DNA from: an uncultured Oscillospiraceae bacterium
GTDB lineage: Bacteria > Bacillota > Clostridia > Oscillospirales > Ruminococcaceae
Direction: 5' to 3'
Assembly (NCBI GenBank): GCA_910586535.1
Contig: CAJUHS010000032.1
Span: 1 to 18,738, forward strand
Length of the DNA stretch: 18,738 nucleotides
Shown here: positions 5,263-13,089 of the stretch, one piece after another
Layout of the letters: each line of letters opens with the position of its first letter
Position numbering within the stretch: the first letter of the stretch is position 1
Program-made: the position numbers and the translations under genes
Notes under the pieces: generated by a model
What the model saw: only the letters and a program-made list of their open reading frames with translations
Databases searched by the model: none
Told to the model about the DNA's origin: nothing

Positions 5263-6928
5263 CCCTCATATCCTCGAATATATCGAACTTGTCAGGAGCG
5301 GGAAATATCCTGTGTGCACGGAGCAGGTACAGCTTATTGAACTTGTGGAGCGGGTCCTTGATGAGGACGGTGTATATATCGACGGTGAACAGCTTGAAAA
5401 ATATCTGAGCTATCAGAAATATTTTCCGTATGATTTATTCCCTTGGGAGAAATTTTTATTTGCGCTGCACAACTGCACCTACACTGCGGACAGTTTCCCG
5501 CGGTTCAGTCATTTGGTTATTTACGGCGGGCGCGGACTTGGAAAGAACGGATATTTAGCATTTGAAAATTTCTGTATGCTTACAAATACGAATCCCGTAA
5601 AAAATTATAATATTTACGATTACGCCAATTCGGAGAAACAAGCGAAACGTTCTTGGAACGACGTTTACGAGATAATGAACGATCCCCAGAACAAGGCGAA
5701 ATTATCGAGGTTTTTCACATGGAACAGCGAATATATCCAAAATATAAAAACAGGCTCGGAATACTGGTACATGGCGAACAATGCCAAAACAGGCGACAGC
5801 TACCGTCCCGGAAAGGTCAATCACGATGAAGTACACGAATTTGAAGATACCTCCGCACTGACAACAAGCATAACGGGTCTTGGTAAAGTAGACCAGCCGC
5901 GGCGCACTACCTGCACCACCGACGGAGACGTTAGGGGCGGATATCTTGACGATCTGCTTGGAAAGTGCAGAAAGATACTTAACGGCGAAGTCCCCGACAA
6001 CGGTACGCTTCCGTTTTTATGTCATGTGGAAAGCGAGGCGGAAATAACCGATCCTGCCATGTGGTACAAGGCTAATCCCAGCTTGCAGTACCGTCCCACG
6101 CTTATGTGGGAGATCAAGCAGGAGCTGGGAGACTATCTCGAAAACCCTATTGCACATTCGGCGTTCGCTACAAAGCGAATGAATTTCCCGCCAAAGGAGA
6201 AAGAGGGCGGTATCGCAAAATGGGAGCAGATAGAGGCTACAAATCAGCCTATCGTTGAAAGCCTGCTGAAAAACCGTCCATGTATCGGGGCGGTGGACTA
6301 TGCGAAAACAAACGACTTTGTTTCGGCGGGATTGCTTTACTTTGTAGGAGGCAAATATATCTGGGTGACTCACACATGGGTCTGCACCAATTCCGCCGAC
6401 CTTAAAGCAAACCGCATAAAAGCCCCTTTGCGGGTCTGGGAAAAAGCCGGACACCTTACGTTTGTGGACGCGCAGGAAATTCCTCCGGAACTTCCTGCGG
6501 TATGGATCGCAACCGAGGCGGCGCGGCGGGGATCGGTGATAATAAAATTCGCTATCGACTTTTATCGGTTCGCATGGCTTAGGCGTGCGCTGGAATCGGT
6601 AAATATTACGGGTGACAAGAAAAACGGAAAGGTAATGTTTGTCCGCCCCTCAAACGAAATGATGATATCGCCGATCATAACGTCGGGATTTGTAAACAAT
6701 CTTTTCGTGTGGGGGGATAATCCGCTAATGCGGTGGGCGGCATGGAACAGCAAGCTTGTAATGTCCTCCAACGGTAATATAACTTACGGCAAGATAGAAC
6801 CTAAAAGCCGCAAGACAGACCCGTTCAAGGCGTTTGTAGCGGGTATGTGCTTTTCTGACGAACTGGAGAAATACGACAAGGCGCAAGGGCAGCTTGGCAC
6901 TATTCCGTTTAAAATAAATATTTATTAA
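5249..6928 (+). CDS. terL: Terminase large subunit
   Basis: The 559-residue protein is the ATP-driven DNA packaging motor and nuclease. The Walker A-like loop is GGRGLGKN at 93-100, a variant known in this family. The Walker B is VNHDEVHEF with D193/E194. The C-terminal nuclease domain shows three acidic sites: AVDYAKTNDF (D350), FAIDFYRF (D437) and KTDPFKAFVAG (D524). Length is normal for the Terminase_1 family. I chose ATG 5249, overlapping the small terminase stop and preceded by GGTGGGG, over upstream starts that read through that gene. The order HNH, small terminase, large terminase, portal supports the call. Confidence 0.97.
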   Translation: MKNCNPHILEYIELVRSGKYPVCTEQVQLIELVERVLDEDGVYIDGEQLEKYLSYQKYFPYDLFPWEKFLFALHNCTYTADSFPRFSHLVIYGGRGLGKNGYLAFENFCMLTNTNPVKNYNIYDYANSEKQAKRSWNDVYEIMNDPQNKAKLSRFFTWNSEYIQNIKTGSEYWYMANNAKTGDSYRPGKVNHDEVHEFEDTSALTTSITGLGKVDQPRRTTCTTDGDVRGGYLDDLLGKCRKILNGEVPDNGTLPFLCHVESEAEITDPAMWYKANPSLQYRPTLMWEIKQELGDYLENPIAHSAFATKRMNFPPKEKEGGIAKWEQIEATNQPIVESLLKNRPCIGAVDYAKTNDFVSAGLLYFVGGKYIWVTHTWVCTNSADLKANRIKAPLRVWEKAGHLTFVDAQEIPPELPAVWIATEAARRGSVIIKFAIDFYRFAWLRRALESVNITGDKKNGKVMFVRPSNEMMISPIITSGFVNNLFVWGDNPLMRWAAWNSKLVMSSNGNITYGKIEPKSRKTDPFKAFVAGMCFSDELEKYDKAQGQLGTIPFKINIY

Positions 6929-6950
6929 TTTTACATTAGCAGGTGAAAAA

Positions 6951-8126
6951 ATGACATTTAGAGAATTTCTCGGAAGCTTCTTTAAAAAGCCGTCGAAATC
7001 CGTGTCGGGAGACGTTGCGTCCGAAAGTGGTAGTTACGAGGAACTTTACACGGGAGCAATAAACGCCTTTGCGGTTTTCGCGGTCATTGATATGGTCGCC
7101 TCTCTTTGCGCGGCGGCGGAACTTAAAACCTACAAGGACGGCAAGCCGTTCAAGGGCTTGGAGTGGCATAATCTCAACATTCGCCCCAACGTCAACCAGT
7201 CGGCTACGGAATTTTGGAAAGAGGCGTATTCAAAGCTGCTTTATGAGGGAAAGCTTCTTGTTGTTCCGATCGGCGGTCAGAAAATTATTGCGGACAGCTT
7301 TTCCGTTGATGAATACGCGCTGCGGGAAAATGTTTTCACGGGAATTACCCGCGGATCGTTTACGTTTAACAAGGCGTTCCAATCCTCCGAGGTGTTTTAC
7401 ATACAATACTCAAACCAAAATGTCAAGCCAATTGTTAACGATGTGCTTTCGGTATATTCGGCTTTGTACAGCGAGGCGGCAAATAACTATATACGTTCGG
7501 GCGGTTCTAAAGCTATTATCGAGGTTGATACGCTTCCTGCGGGCGATCCTAAACTGGAGGAGGAATACAGCAAGTCCATAAATAAGCGAATGAGGGAATT
7601 TAACAGAGCGCGGGACGCAACGCTGACGCTGTTTCAGGGCATGAAGTATACCGACCTTAAAAGCAGCGGCGGCGGTAAAGAGATTCCCGACATAAAGAGC
7701 ATTTTCGACGGTGCGGTAACGCGTGCGGCGCAAGCGTTTAAAGTCCCGCCCCAGCTGGTGCTTGGAGAGGTATCGGACATAAACGACGCTATAGACTATA
7801 TGCTGACTGTCTGCATTGACCCTTTGCTTAATGTGGTTTCTGAGGAACTTTCCGGTAAAGAGTTCTCTCCGGACGAATATATTTCCGGAAGCTTTATTGC
7901 AGCGGATACCACAAATATAAAGCATATTGATATATTCAGCCTTGCGCCGAATATCGAGAAGCTTATTTCCTCCGCGTTCGCGAATATCGACGAAACGAGA
8001 GAACGAGCGGGACTGCACCCCACAGGCGAAGATTGGGCGCAGGTGCATTTCTGTACTAAAAATCAGGAACCGATCACAAATCTTAACATAATGGGTGATA
8101 CATCGGGAGGAGGTGAAAAATCATGA
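6951..8126 (+). CDS. Portal protein, HK97 family
   Basis: The 391-residue product forms the dodecameric ring at one capsid vertex through which DNA enters and the tail attaches. It starts MTFREFLGSFFKKPS and has the family features: YEELYTGAINAF-like early helix with VIDMVASLCAA, the middle region WKEAYSKLLYEGKLLVVP, and a later VPPQLVLGEVSDINDAIDYM segment (about residues 265-285), the usual I/V-P-P-x-L-L-G signature helix. ATG 6951 follows GCAGGTGA. The last bases overlap the start of the protease gene by ATGA, and the long GGAGGAGG site for that gene lies inside the portal's 3' end. Confidence 0.95.
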   Translation: MTFREFLGSFFKKPSKSVSGDVASESGSYEELYTGAINAFAVFAVIDMVASLCAAAELKTYKDGKPFKGLEWHNLNIRPNVNQSATEFWKEAYSKLLYEGKLLVVPIGGQKIIADSFSVDEYALRENVFTGITRGSFTFNKAFQSSEVFYIQYSNQNVKPIVNDVLSVYSALYSEAANNYIRSGGSKAIIEVDTLPAGDPKLEEEYSKSINKRMREFNRARDATLTLFQGMKYTDLKSSGGGKEIPDIKSIFDGAVTRAAQAFKVPPQLVLGEVSDINDAIDYMLTVCIDPLLNVVSEELSGKEFSPDEYISGSFIAADTTNIKHIDIFSLAPNIEKLISSAFANIDETRERAGLHPTGEDWAQVHFCTKNQEPITNLNIMGDTSGGGEKS

Positions 8127-9019
8127 CCAATTTTTTTGATTTGAAAATGAACGCCAATACCCCGAAAACGCTGGACTTGTACGTTTATACCGACGTTGAA
8201 AGCGACTACCGGGATTGGTGGACGGGTGAGCAGGTTGAAAGTCAGACCAGCGCGGAGCATATCCGCAAGGAGCTTGAAGCGGCGGGCGATGTTACACAGA
8301 TCAATATTTACATAAACAGTCTTGGCGGATCGGTCATGGAGGGCATGGCGGTCTATAATCAGCTTCGCAGACACAAGGCGCACAAGACGGTGTATATTGA
8401 CGGTTTCGCCTGTTCGGTAGCTTCGGTAATTGCCATGGCGGGAGATGAGGTTATAATGCCCTCCAACACCATGATGATGATACACGCGCCCCTGCTTTGC
8501 GTTCGGGGACATTCCTCCGACCTGCGGAAAGCTGCCGACGAACTGGACAAAATTTCGTTATCCACAATGCAGGCGTATCTTCAAAAGGCGGGCGGCAGGC
8601 TTACTGCCGAAAAGCTTGCGGAGATGTACGAACAGGAAACATACTGGAGCGCGGCGGAATGTATTTCGCTGGGACTTGCCGACAGAATGGCGGACGCGGA
8701 CATTGACCTTGAAGCGGCGATCGCGGCTTTGGAAACTTCCGAAAAAGGCGAATGCAGACAGATGATCGACAGACTTAAAACCGCGGTGGCAAAGGCGGCT
8801 ATCCCTCCGACTTCCGAACATATCTCGGAGCAGGTCGGAAGTCCCGTTTTGCAGTCAACTGCAAAAGTGGAACAGGGAGCGGCGGAACAGTCCGAAAATA
8901 CGGATATTACCGATCGTCCCGAATTGACGGGCGGCGCGGATATGGGACAAGCCGAATCCTCCAAAACGGATTTTATTTCCATAGCGGAAAATAAAATAAC
9001 AAATTTTTTTAGATTATAG
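8123..9019 (+). CDS. ClpP-type prohead protease
   Basis: The 298-residue product is a serine protease of the ClpP/SppA-like S14 type that matures the capsid. The motif LGGSVMEGMAVYNQL is at 67-81. The nucleophile is in GFACSVASVIAMAG (S98), and the histidine in MMMIHAP (H121). At the third catalytic position the sequence reads EQETYWSAAE, with Glu rather than the Asp of ClpP, as in a number of phage relatives. The C-terminal third (about 195-298) is low-complexity and polar and may act as the scaffold, since no separate scaffold gene precedes the capsid gene. It has an excellent GGAGGAGG site, and its TAG stop is followed two codons later by an in-frame TGA. Confidence 0.92.
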   Translation: MTNFFDLKMNANTPKTLDLYVYTDVESDYRDWWTGEQVESQTSAEHIRKELEAAGDVTQINIYINSLGGSVMEGMAVYNQLRRHKAHKTVYIDGFACSVASVIAMAGDEVIMPSNTMMMIHAPLLCVRGHSSDLRKAADELDKISLSTMQAYLQKAGGRLTAEKLAEMYEQETYWSAAECISLGLADRMADADIDLEAAIAALETSEKGECRQMIDRLKTAVAKAAIPPTSEHISEQVGSPVLQSTAKVEQGAAEQSENTDITDRPELTGGADMGQAESSKTDFISIAENKITNFFRL

Positions 9020-9031
9020 GAGATGTGAAAA

Positions 9032-10282
9032 ATGCCAATTTTGAACCTTGACAAACTGAAACAGAAAAAAGCGGAATGCTCCGCGGCTATCGTTACGGCT
9101 ATGAAAGAGCAGGACGGAAGCAAGCTTGACGCGGCACTTGACGGTTACTCGCAGTTTATAAGCGAGGCTGTGCAGACGGAGCTTGCCGCGGCGGGAAACG
9201 GTGCGATAGACACGGTCGTACTTGCGACGCGCGGTATCCGTCAGCTTACACAGTCGGAAACAGATTTTTACACAAAATTTATTGAGGCGGCAAAAGCTTC
9301 CGACCCTAAACAGGCTATCAAAAACGTGAATGAGGCTATACCCGTAACTGTTATTGATACAGTCATTGATGATATCCGCAAGGCGCACCCGCTTCTTGAC
9401 CGCATTAACTTCCGCAACACGTCGCTGTACACAAAGTACGTATATAACAAGACAAAAAAACCCGCCGCGGTATGGGGTAAGGTCACTTCCGCTATCACAA
9501 ACGAGTTGGAGGACAACATTGACTATTTTGATGTTGAGCTTAAAAAGCTTACAGCGTTTATGTATATCCCTAAGGATATGCTTGACCTCGGTCCCGCTTG
9601 GGTCGACCGTTTTGTCCGCGAACTGCTTTCGGAGTTTATCGCGCTTAGCGTTGAGACTGCCGTGGTTGACGGCGACGGCAACGACAAATACATCGGCATG
9701 ACACGCGACGTTTCGGACACTGCTTCGGTCGTTGGCGGCGTATATCCCCGCAAGACGGCTGTCAAGCTTAGTAAACTTTCTCCTGCCGCTCTGGGCGGTA
9801 TCCTTGCGGAGATCGCGAAAAATATTGACGGCACGGCGCGCCCCGTAGTCAATCCGATCTTTGTGGTAAATCCTTTTGATTATTTCAGAAAGGTCATGCC
9901 CGCAACTACCGTTCTTGGTATGGACGGTACATACCGCAACGACGTACTCCCCTATCCTATGCAGATAATCCAGTCGGCGGCGATTGAGGAGGGCAGCGCG
10001 GTCATAGGCTTGCCCGAAAGATATTTCGCGGGTATCGGAATGAGCAAGGACGGAAAAATCGAATATTCCGACGAATACAAGTTCCTTGAAGATAACCGCA
10101 CCTATGCGGCGAAATTCACGGGCAACGGTCGTCCCCTCGATAACAACGCTTTCGTGCTTTGCGATGTTTCCGAGCTTGCGGCGGCGGCTCTGGAGGTCGT
10201 GCTTGTTGACAAATCGGGCACGGCTGACGGCAAGCAGGAAACTGCAAATCCTCCCAATGGCGAAGATCAGTCGGGGGAATGA
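9032..10282 (+). CDS. Major capsid protein, HK97 fold
   Basis: The 416-residue protein follows directly after the prohead protease, as expected for the HK97-type shell subunit. Residues 1-60 are helical and charged (NLDKLKQKKAECSAAIV), the delta-like region usually removed by the protease. The core shows typical fold stretches: RNTSLYTKYVYNKTKKPAAVWGKV, FDVELKKLTAFMYIPKDMLDLG with the R-F-V-R-E-L-L helix after it, AVVDGDGNDKYIGM, and NPFDYFRKV. ATG 9032 follows GGAGATGTG. The C-terminus is a polar tail ending in an ATGA overlap with a small gene. No second capsid or decoration gene is seen. Confidence 0.95.
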   Translation: MPILNLDKLKQKKAECSAAIVTAMKEQDGSKLDAALDGYSQFISEAVQTELAAAGNGAIDTVVLATRGIRQLTQSETDFYTKFIEAAKASDPKQAIKNVNEAIPVTVIDTVIDDIRKAHPLLDRINFRNTSLYTKYVYNKTKKPAAVWGKVTSAITNELEDNIDYFDVELKKLTAFMYIPKDMLDLGPAWVDRFVRELLSEFIALSVETAVVDGDGNDKYIGMTRDVSDTASVVGGVYPRKTAVKLSKLSPAALGGILAEIAKNIDGTARPVVNPIFVVNPFDYFRKVMPATTVLGMDGTYRNDVLPYPMQIIQSAAIEEGSAVIGLPERYFAGIGMSKDGKIEYSDEYKFLEDNRTYAAKFTGNGRPLDNNAFVLCDVSELAAAALEVVLVDKSGTADGKQETANPPNGEDQSGE

Positions 10283-10449
10283 CCGCCGCTGCTGATATAA
10301 AAGTTTTCACGCAGACAGAGCTTGAAGCGATGACAAAGCAAAATCTGCTTGATATCGCTTCCGCCCGCGGTGTGAATATTGGCAGCGGCTCTTTAAAGGC
10401 GGATATTGTAAGCGCTGTCCTTGAAAATCAGGGAAACGAGGTCATATAA
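10279..10449 (+). CDS. Small SAP/Rho-N-like protein
   Basis: The ATG at 10279 overlaps the capsid stop as ATGA, and the frame runs to TAA at 10447-10449, just before the next start at 10450. The 56-residue product starts MTAAADIKVFTQTELEAMTK and contains LLDIASARGVNIGSGSLKADIVSAVL. This helix-turn-helix pattern, L-x-x-A-x-x-R-G-V followed by K-x-x-I-V-x-x-V-L, is like SAP or Rho N-terminal domains. In related phages such small proteins sit after the capsid gene. It might bind nucleic acid or be a minor head component. It is too small to be certain of, but its exact fit between two stops and starts supports a real gene. Confidence 0.7.
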   Translation: MTAAADIKVFTQTELEAMTKQNLLDIASARGVNIGSGSLKADIVSAVLENQGNEVI

Positions 10450-10791
10450 ATGCTTGCTCTTAAAGACGTAAAAAATTACCTCAATATCACTTGGGAGGAC
10501 GAGGACACGGACGGCAGGGTCAAAGGAGCTGCCGCCCGCGCCCAGTCCTCCGTAAGGGAGCTTATAGGGGCGGTTTGGCTGAAATTCGTTGACCTTTCTG
10601 CGGAGGAATCCACGGAAAGCGAAAGCAGCGGCACGGAAGCAGAACAGCTTTTCCTTGACGCTTGCCGTTATATCTATAACGACGCATACGAGGATTTCCG
10701 CCGGAATTTTTCGGAGACGATCATTTCCCAGCGTATAAAGTATTCCGTGCTTGCGGAACGGAAAGAGCGAGAGGAACAGGAAAATGCTTGA
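10450..10791 (+). CDS. Head-tail connector protein, gp6-like
   Basis: The 113-residue product starts MLALKDVKNYLNITWEDED and reads like the HK97 gp6 / phage adaptor family: an N-terminal LKxYLxI segment, acidic patch, helical centre (AAARAQSSVRELIGA) and a C-terminal helix with LDACRYIYNDAYEDFRRNF. These proteins form a ring under the portal. The ATG follows the previous stop directly (TAAATG) with GAGG upstream. An extra Ser/Glu-rich insertion (SAEESTESESSGTEAE) at residues 50-65 is low-complexity. It overlaps the next gene by 8 bases. Confidence 0.85.
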   Translation: MLALKDVKNYLNITWEDEDTDGRVKGAAARAQSSVRELIGAVWLKFVDLSAEESTESESSGTEAEQLFLDACRYIYNDAYEDFRRNFSETIISQRIKYSVLAERKEREEQENA

Positions 10792-11140
10792 AAAGCAAGT
10801 ATCCTTTAACGACGGCGTTGCACATATCTACACGGTGGAAAACGCCGCTTTGCCAGGAGACGCGCCTGCGGACAAGCTTACCGATCGGCGCACTGCAAGG
10901 TTTTCCAATCGGACTGTGGGCGCGGTGCGGTTCTTTACGGCGAAACAGGCGGACACCAAAATTGACCGCATGATAATGATACCGAAAAAAATCAAGGTGT
11001 CCCCGCAGGACGTTGTTATCCTTGTGAGCGAGGACGAAAACCAGTACAGCATTGAGCAGGTACAGAACAAGACCGATACCCGACCGCACACAAAGCTTTT
11101 GTCCCTGCGGAGATTGGAGAGCAATTATGACTTTGCGTGA
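10784..11140 (+). CDS. Head closure / head-tail adaptor protein
   Basis: From ATG 10784 the 118-residue product reads MLEKQVSFNDGVAHIYTVEN and further on RFFTAKQADTKIDRMIMIP and LVSEDENQYSIEQVQNK. It has no catalytic motif, but its size, beta-rich look and place between the gp6-like connector and the next tail-joining protein match the SPP1 gp16-like head closure proteins. I chose 10784 over 10751 because AGGAA lies six bases upstream and the earlier start lies inside the connector gene. It overlaps the next gene by 14 bases, with GGAGA at the junction. Confidence 0.7.
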   Translation: MLEKQVSFNDGVAHIYTVENAALPGDAPADKLTDRRTARFSNRTVGAVRFFTAKQADTKIDRMIMIPKKIKVSPQDVVILVSEDENQYSIEQVQNKTDTRPHTKLLSLRRLESNYDFA

Positions 11141-11456
11141 GTTCCGCGACATTTTATGTACCGTTCCCAGCGTTTCTGTGTATCACCGAAAGGCTCACAA
11201 GGCGGCGGACAATTACATCGTCTGGCAGGAAATAAAAGCCCTGTCTCTTGACGGGGACGGCGTTTCCTCCGAAAGGGGTATACGTATCGCTGTGGATTTT
11301 TATACAAAAAAAGAATACAGCGGTACCCCCGCGGAAATCACTTCCGTACTTTCAGTATACGACGATATCTGCATTGACGATCCTGTCATTGATTATGAGG
11401 ACGATACGGGGTTTACCCATTATGCGTATACGGCGGAGGTGTTCGGAGGTGGCTAA
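11127..11456 (+). CDS. Tail completion / minor structural protein
   Basis: The 109-residue product starts MTLREFRDILCTVPSVSVYH and ends with a run of acidic residues and YAYTAEVFGGG. The ATG at 11127 is preceded by TTGGAGAG and overlaps the previous gene by 14 bases. Sequence family is not obvious to me. Its place between head closure and the gp10-like protein suggests a tail terminator or completion factor (SPP1 gp17 / lambda gpU-like), but order is the only support. It overlaps the following GTG-start gene by 8 bases. Confidence 0.6.
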   Translation: MTLREFRDILCTVPSVSVYHRKAHKAADNYIVWQEIKALSLDGDGVSSERGIRIAVDFYTKKEYSGTPAEITSVLSVYDDICIDDPVIDYEDDTGFTHYAYTAEVFGGG

Positions 11457-11886
11457 GTTTTCGGTAAACGGCATTGACTCTTTGGCTGCCGATTTAAAGT
11501 GGTTGGGTCAGCTTGATAATGTGGAGCTGGTTTCGGATATGCTGGAGGCGGGCGCGGAAATAGTTACCGACGAATGGAAGAAAGGTATAGCGACCGCTGT
11601 AAAAAGCAAGACGGACGGCGGACGCAGTACGGGTGATATGGCAGACAGCGTTGCGCCGACAAAAGGCATAAAAAAGAGCGGCGACGTATCCGCAAAGGAA
11701 ATTTACCCGCAGGGTAAAGACCGCAAGGGGGTGCGGAATGCCGAAAAGGCGTTTATACTCCATTACGGAAAGAGCGGACAAGCCCCAACACGCTTTGTTG
11801 ACGCTGTTGAGGAGGCGGCCGAGGACAAAACAGTATCGGCTATGGAAAATGTTTTTAACGACTATTTAGAGAAAGAGGGATTTTGA
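11449..11886 (+). CDS. HK97 gp10-like protein
   Basis: The 145-residue product reads (GTG)AKFSVNGIDSLAADLKWLG, then MLEAGAEIVTDEWKKGI, GDMADSVAP and HYGKSGQAPTRFVDAVEE. This layout, an N-terminal helix, D-M-x-x-S-V-x-P centre and a Y-G-x-x-x-x-x-A-x-x-F-V-D end, is the HK97 gp10 family, a tail completion protein needed to join tails to heads. The start is GTG 11449, chosen because GGAGG at 11435-11439 is nine bases upstream and the alternatives lie deep in the preceding gene. Ends in TGA just before the tail tube gene. Confidence 0.85.
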   Translation: MAKFSVNGIDSLAADLKWLGQLDNVELVSDMLEAGAEIVTDEWKKGIATAVKSKTDGGRSTGDMADSVAPTKGIKKSGDVSAKEIYPQGKDRKGVRNAEKAFILHYGKSGQAPTRFVDAVEEAAEDKTVSAMENVFNDYLEKEGF

Positions 11887-11888
11887 TT

Positions 11889-12545
11889 ATGGCAATGATC
11901 GGACTTAAATACCCCATCGCGGCACCTATAGCCAATTACATAAAGGGTGTATACCCCGAGGTTGAAGCGGGTACTGCATTTGTGGTAGGAAAAATGATAT
12001 CGGCGGACAAAGAGGTCAAGTTTTCGGACAATCCTCTTTATGCCGATGACGAGATCGCGGAGAACTATCTGAACTTTGACGAAGGTACGCTGAAAATCTG
12101 TGTGGATCACATGACTCTTGAAGCACAGGCGAAAATGTACGGACATACCTACACGGAAGCAAACGAGGATTCCCCCGAAGAAATTGAAAAAGGCGGCTGG
12201 GATATCCCTCCGTATTTTGTGTTTGGTTATTACAAAACCATCATCAAAAACAACAAAAAGAGCTATCAGGTGACTATCCTCTACAAGACTAAATTCAAGC
12301 CTCCCAAAGAAAGCGCAAAAACAAAAGAGAAGTCCATTTCTTGGGGTACCTACGAGAGCGAGGGTACTATTGAAACGCTGTCGGGCTTCAATAATGATCC
12401 TTATGAAAAGGTCGTGAATTTTCAAACGGAAGATGAGGCGCGGAAGTACCTTAACGATTATTTCAAGCTTTCCGAAAATCCCGCCGGAATCGGCGCGGGC
12501 GGCAATACGGAAAATACGGGAGGTACTACAAATGAGCAGGTCTAA
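11889..12545 (+). CDS. Major tail protein
   Basis: The 218-residue product starts MAMIGLKYPIAAPIANYIKG and continues with GTAFVVGKMISADKEVKFSDNPLYADDEIAEN, a pattern shared by phi13-type major tail proteins of Gram-positive siphoviruses. The centre is beta-rich and the C-terminal 20 residues are glycine/asparagine-rich. This protein polymerises into the tail tube. I prefer ATG 11889 over the in-frame TTG at 11883; GAGGG lies upstream. It overlaps the tail chaperone gene by 14 bases, which is the normal order tail tube, chaperone, tape measure. Confidence 0.9.
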   Translation: MAMIGLKYPIAAPIANYIKGVYPEVEAGTAFVVGKMISADKEVKFSDNPLYADDEIAENYLNFDEGTLKICVDHMTLEAQAKMYGHTYTEANEDSPEEIEKGGWDIPPYFVFGYYKTIIKNNKKSYQVTILYKTKFKPPKESAKTKEKSISWGTYESEGTIETLSGFNNDPYEKVVNFQTEDEARKYLNDYFKLSENPAGIGAGGNTENTGGTTNEQV

Positions 12546-12975
12546 AATTATCGCGATCGACGGAAAAAAGATCGAACTGTTTTTCTCCACATGGGCGCTT
12601 ATGCACATTTCGGAGCGGGCCGGCGGAGATATAAGCACTCTCGGTACATGGCTTGACAACGGTAAAAACATTGCCGAAACACTGGCGCGGTTCAGCTACA
12701 TACTTGCCGATCTTGCCAACGGTGCGGTAATCAAACATAATGCGGATATTTCTCTCGGATTGGAGCAGGGCGATAAAAAACCGCTTTTCCCCGATGATTA
12801 TTTTATAAACATTCTCAACGTTTCGGATATCATGACCTACCGCGAAGAAATATTCGCGGCTCTCAATCTGGGGGCGGACTATGAGATACCCGAGGACGTG
12901 GAGCTGACGGAAAAAGACCCCGACCTTGCGGAGATCGAACGTGAAAAAAAGGAGGAACGGCGTGCGGCAACCTGA
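12532..12975 (+). CDS. Tail assembly chaperone, zero-frame product (gpG-like)
   Basis: The 147-residue product starts MSRSKIIAIDGKKIELFFST and ends in a highly charged tail (EIEREKKEERRAAT). It lies between the tail tube and tape measure genes, the invariant position of the gpG-like chaperone that coats the tape measure protein during tail assembly. The ATG at 12532 has a GGGAGG site. A slippery A AAA AAG at 12945-12951, in the last ten codons, allows a -1 shift that makes the longer G-T product; see the separate entry. The zero frame ends at TGA 12973-12975. Confidence 0.88.
   Translation: MSRSKIIAIDGKKIELFFSTWALMHISERAGGDISTLGTWLDNGKNIAETLARFSYILADLANGAVIKHNADISLGLEQGDKKPLFPDDYFINILNVSDIMTYREEIFAALNLGADYEIPEDVELTEKDPDLAEIEREKKEERRAAT
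12945..12951 (+). other. Programmed -1 ribosomal frameshift site
   Basis: The heptamer A AAA AAG is in the canonical X-XXY-YYZ register relative to the zero frame (codons GAA AAA AAG). Slipping back one base continues in a frame that stays open for 45 codons and stops one base before the tape measure start. A GC-rich hairpin follows directly (see 12954-12993). Position and layout match the lambda G/GT frameshift that most siphoviruses conserve. Confidence 0.88.
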
Positions 12976-13088
12976 CCGCCGCGCGCCTGTTCCAGCGGGG
13001 ATATTGCCTCGGTATGAACTATCGGGAAATAAATATTACCGCACCGGGAGAAATAATTCAGATGTGGCTTTTTAAGGCAGGCGAATAA
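12951..13088 (+). CDS. -1 frame extension of the tail assembly chaperone (T part of G-T)
   Basis: After the slip, 45 codons are read in the -1 frame, giving GGTACGNLTAARLFQRGYCL and then a segment with MNYREINITAPGEII and a terminal MWLFKAGE; the stop is TAA at 13086-13088. The fusion product would be 185 residues: 140 zero-frame codons plus 45. In lambda the T domain binds the tail tube subunit while the G domain binds the tape measure, and the ratio of the two products matters. A separate small gene from ATG 13014 (24 residues) is an alternative, but there is no good binding site before it and the whole -1 frame is open from the slippery site. Confidence 0.82.
   Translation, partial: GGTACGNLTAARLFQRGYCLGMNYREINITAPGEIIQMWLFKAGE
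12954..12993 (+). promoter_or_regulatory. Frameshift-stimulating RNA hairpin
   Basis: GGAACGGCG at 12954-12962 pairs with CGCC(T)GTTCC at 12984-12993 (one bulged T at 12988), and inside it GCGG at 12964-12967 pairs with CCGC at 12976-12979. The structure begins two bases after the slippery heptamer; with the lowest pairs open, the spacing would fall into the usual 5-8 base range. It could pause the ribosome on the slippery site. Confidence 0.55.
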
Positions 13089-13089
13089 T

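Noticed and set aside
11862..12671. Minus-strand open frame of 269 codons opposite the major tail protein gene
   Set aside because: Antisense to a well-supported structural gene, with hydrophobic low-information sequence and no start signal.
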